Below are positions 1 to 10,550 of a stretch of DNA of 32,415 nt, one piece after another. The first letter of the stretch is position 1, and each line of letters starts with the position of its first letter. Made by a program: the position numbers and the translations under genes. This DNA is from Chara braunii (lineage: Eukaryota; Streptophyta; Charophyceae; Charales; Characeae): the NCBI GenBank assembly GCA_003427395.1, contig BFEA01000442.1:540093-572507 (forward strand), given 5' to 3'. The notes beneath the pieces are model-generated. The model did no database searches. It was not told the DNA's origin and worked only from the letters and a program-made list of their open reading frames with translations.

Positions 1-2
1 AA

Positions 3-164
3 CTAGCTACGGAACTGGCCATGGAACTACTAGCTATGGAACTGGCCATGGAACTACTAGCTATGGAACTAGCTACGGAACTGGCCATGGAACTAGCTAT
101 GGAACTAGCGACCGAACTGGCCATCGAACTAGCTATGGAACTACCGAGCTATGAAAAGAGCTGA
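3..164 (+). repeat. 12/15-bp minisatellite, open as an ELAM-type peptide
   Basis: Tandem variants of GGAACTGGCCAT and GGAACTAGCTAC/T, some with an extra CTA, run from the window edge. All length changes are multiples of three, so one frame (starting at 3) stays open as (ELAM/ELLAM/ELAT)n until TGA at 162-164. It lies upstream of the first Lon exon and does not resemble Lon. It is probably intronic satellite DNA. Confidence 0.8.
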
Positions 165-231
165 AAGTTTGGTTACGGACGGACAGCACAGAAGTTACTC
201 CTGGCTGCTTGGTCGTCCAACCCTGGAACTT

Positions 232-335
232 CGGAATTGAACTTACTTACGTTCATTATGCCTGCATTTGGTGCAAGTTTCAGTCTACATACAAAGATAA
301 TGACTGTACGTTCTCTTCGGGGAAAGACGATAGTT
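232..335. mobile_element. Palindromic MITE, copy 1 (degenerate)
   Basis: Imperfect inverted arms (about 236-271 and 289-327) surround a spacer with TTTCAGTC. Sequence and layout match copies at 9004-9119 and 27035-27126 (shared CATTAT…GCATTTGG…AGTTTCAGTC…GATAATGAC…ACGTTCT…AGACGATAG). No coding capacity; a non-autonomous foldback/MITE-type element. It ends about 50 bp before exon 1. Confidence 0.6.
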
Positions 336-386
336 GTTCTGATAAGTGACCCTTGGGATTCTGTCGTATTGCCAAACTGTGGGCAG

Positions 387-587
387 GATACGAAACTTGC
401 AGAAGCATTGTCGGAGCTGAAGCTGAGGGGCATTCCGTATGTGGGAGCTTTCCTTCGTAAGGATCTTCCTAAAGCAAGGAAAGAGTTTGGGGGTAGCTTT
501 GAGGCGGAGCCGGAACAGGGAGAAGCGGAGCAGAGTGCACGAGAGAATGACCAGCATGACCTCCACGAGATTGGCACGTTTGCTCAG
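387..587 (+). CDS. Lon exon 1 of window (distal LAN domain)
   Basis: Encodes residues 1-67, beginning [11 protein letters not shown] and including [10 protein letters not shown] and HEIGTFAQ, the conserved core of the Lon amino-terminal (LAN/PUA-like) substrate-binding domain. The acceptor is taken as the AG before GATACG (385-386), because family similarity begins there; another AG at 401-402 is possible but would drop DTKLA. The donor is GTAAGA at 588. Between PYVGAF and HEIGT lies an acidic, Gln/Glu-rich insert of variable length, as in plant homologues. The open frame continues upstream to 237, but that part is a transposon-derived palindrome and does not resemble Lon. Confidence 0.85.
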
Positions 588-3500
588 GTAAGAAGTGTCG
601 ACGACGAGGCTTGACGTTCAGTGCTCTGTGTGGGTGGGTGGGTGGGTGGGTGAGGAAATGCGGCAACATATGATCAATGTGTACAAAAAAAAACTCGAAA
701 AATGATGATATACGAGGTTAGTCTGGCAAGTGCAGAAGTGCAGTACGATTATGAAAAGTGTAGTGATAAACGAATGAGTTACGTGGGCGGAAAAAAAAAA
801 CCAAATGTGTTGCGTGCTAAGGGACAGCAATCCAAGGGGCGTCCGCCGTTTTCGAAAGAGATGACAAGGAAGTAAACTGCAGATTGACACATTGGACAAG
901 GAAGCAGTAAATTAACACATTGGTAAGGAGAAAAGACAGAAAATATGACGGAAGGAGAAGTATGTAGTAAGGCTGTAAGGATGTCATCACACTGGTTGAA
1001 TGAAGGGGAGGTTGGAAGAGGAGAGGGGGGAGGTTGGGAGAGGAGAGGGGAGGTGGGGAGAGGAGAGGGGAGGTATTTGGACAAGGAAACGGTAAATCGA
1101 CACANGGGGGGGGGGGAGGTTGGGAGAGGAGAGGGGAGGTTGGGAGAGGAGAGGAGAGGTATTTGGACAAGGAAACGGTAAATCGACACATTGGGCAGAA
1201 GAAACGATAGAAATCTGACGGAAGGGGAACTATGTAGTAAGGGTGTAAGGATGTCATCACAGTGGTTGAATGGAGGGGAGGTTGGAAGAAGAGAGGGGAG
1301 GTCGGGGGGGAAATGAGAGGTACGGATGAGAGGTAGTTTTTTGTTTTTTTTTGGCTCCCTATATATGCTGGTGGGAAGACGTGTCTGTGAATGTGAGTCT
1401 TTTGGAATAAAAATCTGCAGTCTCCTCTCTCTTGTCCTGTTTTGCGCTTGGAGTGCACACTGCTGGAGAGAATTTGGGTTTTTAGTAGCTTACTACATTT
1501 GAAAACAACCCCATACAAACCTCTTAATGAGAAGATGTAGGTTGAGGTGTGAGTGTGTGAGTGCAGTGCATAGTGTTTTTCTCTCTTTTTGGAAGCAACT
1601 TTGATGATAAGAACAGTCTTGCTCTTCGACTGCGTCAGCAGTGCTGTGGTAACAGTTTGCGCGTGTACCAACTTGAGCTAGGCCAGTCAGTGGTGACTTC
1701 ACTGCTCATGAAGGTTTTTTTTTGTTTTCTTTTTTCTTTTTCTTTTAAGGAAGACAGCCTCGAGATAGGGTCAGCTAAGTAAAGGTAGGAACACTCCTTA
1801 TCAAGGTGGTAACTTCACTGCTCATGAAGTTTTTTTTTCTTTTTTCTTTTTTTTTTTCCTTTTAAGGGAGACGGCGGCCTCGAGATATCATCATTGAGCT
1901 GACCGGTGCAAAGTCATTCAGAACAATGTTATTTCTGTTCATCTGATTGCATCTGGATTCGAACTTGGGTCTGATTCATATTTCAACAACAGTTTATGGG
2001 TGTGTGTACCAACTGAGCTAGGCCCGTCGTCAACATCAAGGTTTTTGGAAGCAACTTCAATGATAATAACATTCTCTTGCTTCTTCTATTCCTACTATGT
2101 CAGCAATGCTGTAGCTACCAGAGGTCAGGATTTGTGCTGATTGGCGAGAGCGAGGTGTGCAAGAATTGCTGTGTCCGTGTGGTGTTGTGTGTGGTGTGTG
2201 TTGAGTTGGACACTAAGACTTGCAGGGGTGGGGGCGGATATCACTTGGCCGGTATGGTTCCCCTTTTGGAACACTGTGTCCTGGCTGTAGTGGTTAAGAT
2301 ACCTGGCTCTTGAGGCCGAGGTCGTCGGTTCAAACTTCAAATCCGTGCTTGCACGATGGAGGGACGCCGGGCTCGTGCTGGGATGGGTAGTGCCATCCTG
2401 TAACCTCAGCTGTGGGGGAGCTAGACGTGCAGATTCACTTAGCTGCTGTGGGTGCTATGTAAAAGCAGGATTTTTTTTTTTAATTTTTTATTTTTAAGGC
2501 AGGAACACTCCTAATCAAGGTGGCAACTTGACTGGTCATCAAGCGGGTAACCTCAATCTTAATCAAGGTCGCGATTTTGTGTTTTTTGCCAGGTGCACAA
2601 TGTTATCCGCTTGCTGGACGGAGATGGTGCGCAAGTGTTGCTTATGGGCCATCGCCGGCTGAAGATCACAGGCGTGGTGAGGGAACAACACTCTTTGTGT
2701 ACGTTGAAAAATATTGAGACAAACAAACAAATAAAACTAAGACGTCCTACTTGTCGAAAACAAACAAAAAAAAGAAAAAAAATCTGTTGCGTAACTAGGC
2801 TGAGGGCATACGGAAAGACTGACACTTTCCTGAACGTATCTAACAGCAATTACAGCTAGATGCAATCGAAACAGTGCTAGTGAGAGGGTGACCTTATGTG
2901 AGGCGGTTGTCTGTTTCGACATGGGAAGTTGGCCAAGTGAAAGCTGGGAAATTGTGAGGGAAAGGGAGATGGAATGAAAAGAACGAAAACCAAGTGGGGG
3001 AGCAGGGGGGGGAGGGGAAGAACGGGAGGAGGATGACATATCAATCATGGGAAGTGGCGATCATTAACCTCCACCTACTGCACAAATGCATTCCAGCCTC
3101 CTCCTGTTTGCAGTGTAAGATGGAGAATTGAAATTCTCTCTAGAGAGTTGCAGAGCACCAGAACTTGACATGCATCACGTTTGGTATGTCTTGTACTGAT
3201 AGTGTTGATTAGGCTGTTCAGGACACGATAGAAAGTCCTTCAGCAAAGGGAAAACACACACAGAGCAATAAAGTTTCCCACCACGTGGGCTTGCAGCTGT
3301 ATTTGGTTTGCCCACAGATTGTGAAGGAATCCCAAGGCGTACAGCTATGCTTGTCGGGAGCTGAGATTGCTGAGATGTTGCAATGGAAGGTTGCGTGAAG
3401 TGATTGGAGGGGGATGTACAGCTATGTTTGTCGGGTGCCGAAAAGATGTTGCAATTCAAGGCTGATAGTCCTGGAGTCGATAAGGCTCGTTTGCGCGGTC

Positions 3501-6500
3501 TTGGGTCTAGATTCTAAACTCTGTTGAGCGTGTAGTGTTGCCAATGAATTAAGGAAATGAATTAAGGTTCTGTATGTAGTCTTGATGGACGGAAATATGC
3601 CTAACAGTTGAAATGACAGTTGAATGACAAGGTATGGATACGTATGCAAATACACACAAGGTAGGACAGGAGTGTCGAGATTTCCCGTGCTCATTGTTGG
3701 TGTGCTCCTTCTCGGTTGCTCTTCGTCCCTGCTTGCCCCTCTGCGCAGGCCTGACTCTCTCCATATCCTTCCCATTTGTCTTTCCTGCCTCCCTTTTTGC
3801 ACTCCCTCCCCTCTCCCTTCTCTCTCCCTCCTGTGCTCATCCGATTAGTCTTTTTGTGGGACTGGTTGTAACAGTTTGGTGGTTTGGTTGTGTTGTTTGT
3901 TGTGTCAGGTAGAAAATGATCCGCTAACCGTTTCCGTGGAGCATCTGAAGGTAATGTTAATGGGGACATCATCATAATATCATATCTTTGTCTTGATCTC
4001 CTGAATGCTTCTCGTCCCGAGATTGTCTTTGCTATCAGCTGCAGTAAATCCTTCGCAGCTCTCTCTTCTTGGCAGAGGAGGGCGTCTTTTGCTGCTATCT
4101 TAATGTCATCCCCTACAAGCTCTCCCCTTTGTGTTAGTCCGTCTCAAACTCTGGTATGTGTGTGGATCTCTCTGAATACAATGCATGGAGTCATGAAGTT
4201 GAAAATGGCTCTCTCACCGCATGTTGGTAGCAATAGTGAAAAATTGAAAATAGATGTAAACAGTTCATACGGTTGCTGTGGTTTAGGGTGCATTCCATGA
4301 GAAATGTTGTGGCATCTTGCGTACACCACTCGAAGAGTCAAAATAAGCTTGATGATGGTGATGATGATGATGATGATGAGGGGTAAACACAGGGAGCAGC
4401 GCAGAGGGAACAAGGAGATGAAGAGGAGAACGAGAGTCGGGAGGATGGAGAGGAAATGAAGATAAGGAATGCAGAGGATTGTGGTGCATTCTAGTAAGAA
4501 AAGGAGGAAGAAAAGAGCGGAGCAGCTGAGTACAAATTCCGGAAGAGGCAATCAGGTGGAGATCCGGAGGGGAGTTACACTGAGGAGGAAGAGGAGGTGG
4601 GGGTGGTTCAAAGGATGGATAGGAGGAGGAAGGGATGCAGACGAACTATTAGAGGACGGAGAGGAAATGACGATAAGGGACGTAAGAGGATAATGGTGCA
4701 TGGCAGGAAGAGGAGAAGGAAGAAGAGTGTGGAGCAGTTGAGTAGAAACAGTGGAAGAGCAATCAGTGGGAGATCCGGAGGGAAGTTACAGTGGTGAGGA
4801 AGAGAGGGGGCCAAGTTTTTTTTTTTTTNGGGGGGGGGGGGGGGGGGGGNGGTTGTGTCCAAAGGATGGGTAGGNGGAGGGGAAGCAGACAGCTATTAGA
4901 GCAGTCGTATGGTGGTTGTTGCTTCTGGGTATGAGATCTGATGTGTGCAATTTATTGTGTTACTCACATAGCGAGTTAATGGGTAAACTGTTAACTCATG
5001 AACTGTTTGAATCTCAGCTCCCTGTACAAGTGTGCTTCACCCAAGTCATCAGATAACAGTGTGATAAGCTCAGCTGGAAGTCGGTGCATGCGACTGTGAT
5101 GATTTTGCGGCTGGAATTTGCACTTTCGCTTTTGTTTTTTCTTTACGTCATAGAAAAGTAGAACACCAATATTGGAACGGTACAAAGAAGATTAGCATGG
5201 CCCCTGCGCAAAGATGACACACATAAATCGAGAAACGGTCCAAATTAAAAAAAAAAGAAAAAAAAAAAGAGCACCATTACTGCAGAACCACAAATGATTG
5301 ACATCTTCTGGAATATGGTACAGAGAACTACAAACTCTGGACTTATGGACGAGTACTGGAAAGTGATATGGACATTGAAAGTGAAACAGAGAGCAGCTGC
5401 CTCAATCTTTCCATGTTGCCCTCAGTGGGTGCATCTGGGCACAACAGGTTTACATATGTTGAGGTTGTTCGACCCTCCTCCAGCCCAGACACTTCACAGC
5501 CATTGCATACAAGTTAAGGATTCCGTACTACCTACGTCATGCTCCGTGCCTTCCAAGATGTTCCACCACATAGCAGGATTACGAGGCTCCCCTTGCCGGT
5601 TTTGCGAATTGGTAAAGGATGCTGGCTTGCAAGCAGGTAACCGTGGACGTAATACGGATATCCTTTGGTGACCGTGCTTATCATTCTGTTTGTGTTTGCA
5701 GGACAAACCGTATGATGCCAACAATGATGTGATCAAAGCCACAGTTATGGAAGTGGTGTCCACAATGAAAGACTTGATGAGGTTGAACCCTCTATACAAA
5801 GAGCACATACAAATGTTTGTTCAAGTAAGTGGATTGCACTGATTTTTTTTCCTGTTCTCTCTGAGCTCAGCCCTGTTTAGCTCTGCCCCCTTCCTCTGAT
5901 CTTCAGTCCGATGCCCACTCCTGATGAGAGATGTGTTGCCAATTCTATGGATAAGTAGAAGTAAGGGCAGAGACGTGGTGTGGGTGGAAGAAAGGATATC
6001 ACTTCACTTGCAGTGGGAATGGCTGCGGTGGGTGAAAAGGAAGATGGGGACCAAGAGGAATGAGAGAGCATGTGGAAGGAGGAAATACGTGGAACAAGTG
6101 AAGAGTAATGTGAGAGAGAGGGAGAATGCAACAAGAGGAAGTAAAAGGCAGAAATGAGAATACAACATAGTTTGATGATGCTGTTCTGGCGTTTTTTACA
6201 ATTATGTAAATGTAAGATTCTTGAGAACTATCAAGCCAAATACTCGTCAAGAAACGTCAGCTATTTCGTAGACTCTTGGATCCACCTTGTGGAGATGGAA
6301 TTTAACCAAAAGAAAACTGTAAGTAGGAGGGGAATCTTGAGGGTGTGGAGGAGGAGGAGGATGAGGATGAGGAGGAGGAGGAGGAGGAGGAGGAGGAGGA
6401 GGAGGAAGTGTGGAGATGAAACCTGAGGAAGTGGCAAAGGACGCGGCCACTTCACGTGGCACAGTGTTTCCTTTTGTTTCTTTTTTCTGTGCTGGCCGTG

Positions 6501-9500
6501 GCGAGACTGTGCTCGAATGGGAGGTGTGTGCGGGTCTCAGAAGCTACGGATTTGTCAATAGCGCTTTTTCGTCCTTTACTTGGCTATCGTACCATAGCCT
6601 CACTGGTTAATGGCTGCTTACTTTTGCTTTTGTAGCATTTGTGCCAGGCTTCTGAAGTTTTTTTTTTGAATTTTTTTGTTTCTTCAACCCCCCCCCCTCC
6701 TCCTATTCTGGGGGGGCGTCAGTCGGATTGATCATCCCCGGCAAGCAAAATATACAAAACAGAACGTTTTTTTACAGGTACCGCACCCTCAGCTCCTCCC
6801 CTTTCCTCCCCCTTCCGTTTCCCCTTCCCCTTCTGAGTGGCTGGGGCGATGGCCCAAGGGGTGTCTGCTTTAGCCGGGAGACTCACCATGGTACCCAGTC
6901 GCTCTAACAGCTATCCCTTGAGGTCCTCCGCCCCCCACTTTTCCAGGGTGGTCGATGACAAGAAGTTTAAAACCTATGCAGGTGCCAACAACCTTGGGCA
7001 GAAACCTTTTGAAGTCCCAACAACCACGTGCAGACTAACTGACGCTTTAAACCACTAGTGCACGGCCCCAGCCTTGCAGTCCGGAACTTGTCGCCACAAG
7101 AAAATGAGGCTGAAACATCAAGCGCTGGGCCTGCCGTTGATGAAATGGATCGGCGGTCGCGTTTTCGTTACGCGCTTCCAGATTTCGAGGTGTCAGGCCT
7201 GCGGCCCAGATGCCCATGTTCTGGTGCTCTAAGCAAAAGTTGCATCGTTGGCTAGGGTGGGACTGGTTCCTTTGTTCTTTTGCTGTGTGTGTGGCAGAGG
7301 ACTGATAACCATGGTTACAATCTGGATATCTGGGCGGCCTTCCGAACTGCCTGGTAGTTCAGGTTGGTATGCTGTACGGGTTAAGACATGCAGGTAAATA
7401 AAGAATCATCGCTGATTAATAATGTGTGAACTTGATTTCGGAAATTTAAAATTTATGAATATTAAAAAAAAAAAATCTGGAAAAAAAAGATGTTATGACA
7501 GTTATGTAGCAGCATGATATAATTTTGGCTGACGGTCATCTCGAAAATCATAGCCAAAATTGACAGCGAAAATAATAAAATATTCCATTTCTTCTTTTCA
7601 GTAACTTTTTTTTTTTTTTTTTTTTTTGCGCTATGTTTTTTCATGTAAGCTTGGTCTATCCATCCTGGCCGTAACAAACAACCACAGGACGGATGCCCAA
7701 AAAATTCGGACTGACGGATATCCGGACAGTGCCTGGAAAGCCTGTCTTGATGACTGTCTGGACATGTGGAATGTTTGGATGACAAAATATTTGCGAGGAA
7801 TGAGCCCTCACGGTGCCCTCACAGACATGCAAGAGTTCTGGGCCGTGGCCCCAGCAAGCATTGTGCCAGCCCTAAGTGAAGGCGGGCGTGAATATCCACG
7901 CGAGGCTTCTTTTTTTCGACATTTTTCCATGTGGGGTACCAGACAGTTGCAGCACGCCAGTTGGTTACAAAGCAACGTGAGCCTTTGCTGGCTCCTTCCA
8001 GAAGCAACAGCTGCGCTGCACAGTTGAGCCCAGGGCCCCGGTTGGTTGCGCCCTGGGCACACAGTGGGAGGCCAACACATCACGCAGTGGCCACACAACC
8101 TCCGTGGGCCAATGAGAATGCGGCAAACATTTGGAGCCTGGATGGCTGCCTGGACGTGCCCAACTGTAAAGGTCCCAGGCCCGTAACAGCAGAGGTGGGC
8201 CTGGGCGGAGATACTGGGGCCCGACTGGAAGCTACTGGAAACTTCCCCAGCCAGGTCCACACAGCCAGACAAGGGCCGCACTTTCCGTAAAGGAAAGTGC
8301 CCTGCCGAGGCAGCGCCATTCAGGCCTGAGCAGGCAATGTGGCCACACTGCTGCACTGCCTTGCGATGCTGCGCTAAGCAGCCAGGCCCGGGCGCATGAG
8401 GTGAGAGGGCGCTGCGGTGGCAGCGTGGGCGCACGACGGCGATAGCCGGGCCGAGCGATGCGGTGCAGGTGATGGCGATGGTGGTCTTCGGGTAGGAGGC
8501 GCATGAGGTGGGGTGTCGAGGGGTGATGAGGGAGGAGAGAGAACATACCTGGTGTATGCCAGCAGTCGGCATTGATGATGATGTCATGTACATTGGTCTT
8601 CAACTTCGATGTGATCCAGTTGCATGAACATAGATAGGTGTAGGTAGGCTGAGTAGTGTAGGCTCGGTGCTGGGCGCCAGACTGTGGGAGCAACATTGGA
8701 TACTGTGTTGGTGTGGCCAGAGAGCGTTGATATTGGCACACAAGTTCATTGTATTGCTCTTATTTGGATGGTATCTTGGTGCATATGCGCTCTCTGCTTA
8801 GTACATGAGTATCTGGACTACTCGTGACTCTGCAACTTGGATTTCTGTCTATCGCTCTCACTCATATTCCTTACATATTTGTCTTCTTAAAGTTCTTTTC
8901 AATTTTCGCGTTTTTTTTCCTTCTTGTTTTTTCCCCTTTTCGTTTGTTACTCATACCAATGAACGAAGGAAGGGTAGACACGAGGATGGCCAGCAGGCAC
9001 AACCCTACCGCCTTCACCCGAATAGAACGCCCGGTCATTATTGCTGTATTTAGACTGAAAGTTGGCCCAAATGCATACAGCTATAACGACCAGGTGTTCT
9101 ATTCGGGTGCAGACGGTAGCACTCTGGGATGGATTGCAAGTTTATAAGTGCAGGGGCCGTCCAAAGTGGACTACCCGCCACGGCCTGAGAGGAATGTGCA
9201 GCTGTCGCTGGAAAAGAAAATGGACATGTACTAAAATTCCGTTTGTTTCTTTTTTCCTTTTCTTTTGGGGTGGCTCATAGCCTCACTGACCGCCCTGGCG
9301 TACCCCAAGTTTCTTTTCCGTATGACAGCGGGGTCTGGATACGGGCAGTCTGGTTTCCTGTTAGGGTACCGGGAGTTCAACCGTGATTTGTTTGGGTGCT
9401 CTAGATGAATATTTGACAATCTGTAGACCCTGTTGTGTGCTCTGGACCGTCAACAGAACCAACCTAAGACACCCACTCTAGAGCCCAATGATGCATACTT

Positions 9501-10502
9501 AATGATCTGCTGACCATGTTGTTGTGGTCTGGATTGGTTGTCCCAGCTGTTTTACGGTTTGTCGCAGAATCCCAAGAGTAACCAACGGGCCTAGCTCAGT
9601 TGGTACACCCATGAACTGTTGAAATACAGACCCAAGTTCGAATCCAGGTGCTATCAGATGACCCCCAAAAAAAAAGAAAAAAGAAAAAGAAAAAGACTTC
9701 CAAGAGTAATCGTTGTCAGTGGACTGAGTGTGTTTCTCAATCGTCAAAGTTGGATGATGTGAAGAAGGCAGGCCCTCTTGACTGTCAAGTGGCTTTTGAC
9801 ACATTTTGTGGTCTTGGTATCGCGAAGCTAACCTTTGCTGTTCCGTGATCTTTTTTTGTTTTTTAAATTCCTTGGACACTTTTGGCAACCTGTTATTGCA
9901 GCATGTGGGGGAGTTCAACGCTGCTCGACTTGCGGACTTTGGAGCTTCGTTGACGACTGCCGACGAACCGGCATTGCAGGCAGTACTTGAGACTCTGGAG
10001 GTGCTGTAACTTTTTATGAATCCCTTGTAGTACTTTTTCATCAATCCTTTGTACTACTTTTTCAGTGCATCATTGGGCATAGCTAGCAGGTCTTCCCCCA
10101 TCTGACACTTGGCTTCCCTGGTCGCTCTGTTTCCTACTCTGCACTGCTACCTGTGCTGGTATGGCTTTGCTATCCTGACCCTTAGTGGGATTGCTTTGCA
10201 TATCTTGTGGTCATTGCAGTGCATCTTTTCCGTTGCTATGTTGTGATCCCGCTTTTATGGATCTCTTGTGGTTTATTTCAATGTCTTAGCAGGGCGTCTG
10301 TTTGTATTGGTCGTTGCGCTGGCCCTTAGGCATTCTCAATCTTTTTGGTACTTGTGTGTAATAGCACGTGCTCTCTCTCTCTCTCATTCCAGTTGCTTCC
10401 TCGTATTTGCTCTTGTCCTCTCGCTCCCATTCTATGCCTCATTGCCTCATGTGCTTCACTTTACTGTAGCCATGACTATGTGTCCTTTTTTTGCCTTTTT
10501 TT

Positions 10503-10550
<48 letters not shown>

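Larger units (their letters stand above)
1588..2125 (+). repeat. Duplicated intron segment flanking SINE-A
   Basis: The stretch TTGGAAGCAACTTTGATGAT…GTCAGCAGTGCTGTGG (1588-1650) recurs diverged at about 2044-2118 (TTGGAAGCAACTTCAATGAT…GTCAGCAATGCTGTAG). Each lies next to a piece of the same tRNA-like sequence, so a SINE-bearing segment of about 455 bp was probably duplicated. Confidence 0.6.
588..2592 (+). other. Intron 1 (2005 bp)
   Basis: Holds a GTGGG run (about 629-650), GA-rich tandem repeats (863-1320), duplicated blocks around two SINE-A pieces (1588-2125), SINE-B (2278-2496) and a T-rich tail. A 20-odd-bp block around AACTTCACTGCTCATGAAG occurs near 1694, 1809 and 2524, showing local reshuffling. 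No coding exon is seen in it. Confidence 0.85.
3951..5701 (+). other. Intron 3 (1751 bp)
   Basis: Contains a GAT trinucleotide run (4347-4380), a purine-rich block of related GAGGAAG repeats (4380-4880) with Ns in T and G homopolymers (4830-4875), and the U6 retropseudogene. The rest (5277-5700) is unassigned. Confidence 0.8.
5825..9901 (+). other. Intron 4 (4077 bp)
   Basis: Holds a GGA microsatellite (6346-6412), pyrimidine/homopolymer patches (6657-6700, 7605-7627), a GC-rich block without recognisable protein (7780-8480), a possible LTR/PBS junction (8661-8690), MITE copy 2 and SINE-A copy 2. The stretch 6840-7400 is unassigned unique-looking DNA. Confidence 0.8.

Noticed and set aside
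237-386. Open frame from an ATG at 237 into exon 1 as the Lon start
   Set aside because: Positions 237-330 are the palindromic MITE, and the translation before DTKL does not match the Lon amino terminus; a transit peptide and the first LAN strands should precede it.
863-1320. CRISPR-like or regulatory repeat array
   Set aside because: Repeats are low-complexity, contiguous and in an intron of a eukaryotic gene; no spacer structure.
817-1671. 284-codon minus-strand ORF
   Set aside because: It runs through GA-rich tandem repeats and an N; composition (Pro/Ser/Leu) reflects the repeat.
2355-2400. 5S rRNA-like segment (GCTGGGATGGGTAGTGCCATCCTG)
   Set aside because: Slight resemblance to the 5S C-box region only; no extended match.
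7808-8593. 261-codon minus-strand ORF
   Set aside because: No recognisable domain; biased composition fits a GC-rich non-coding block, and overlapping frames are equally open.
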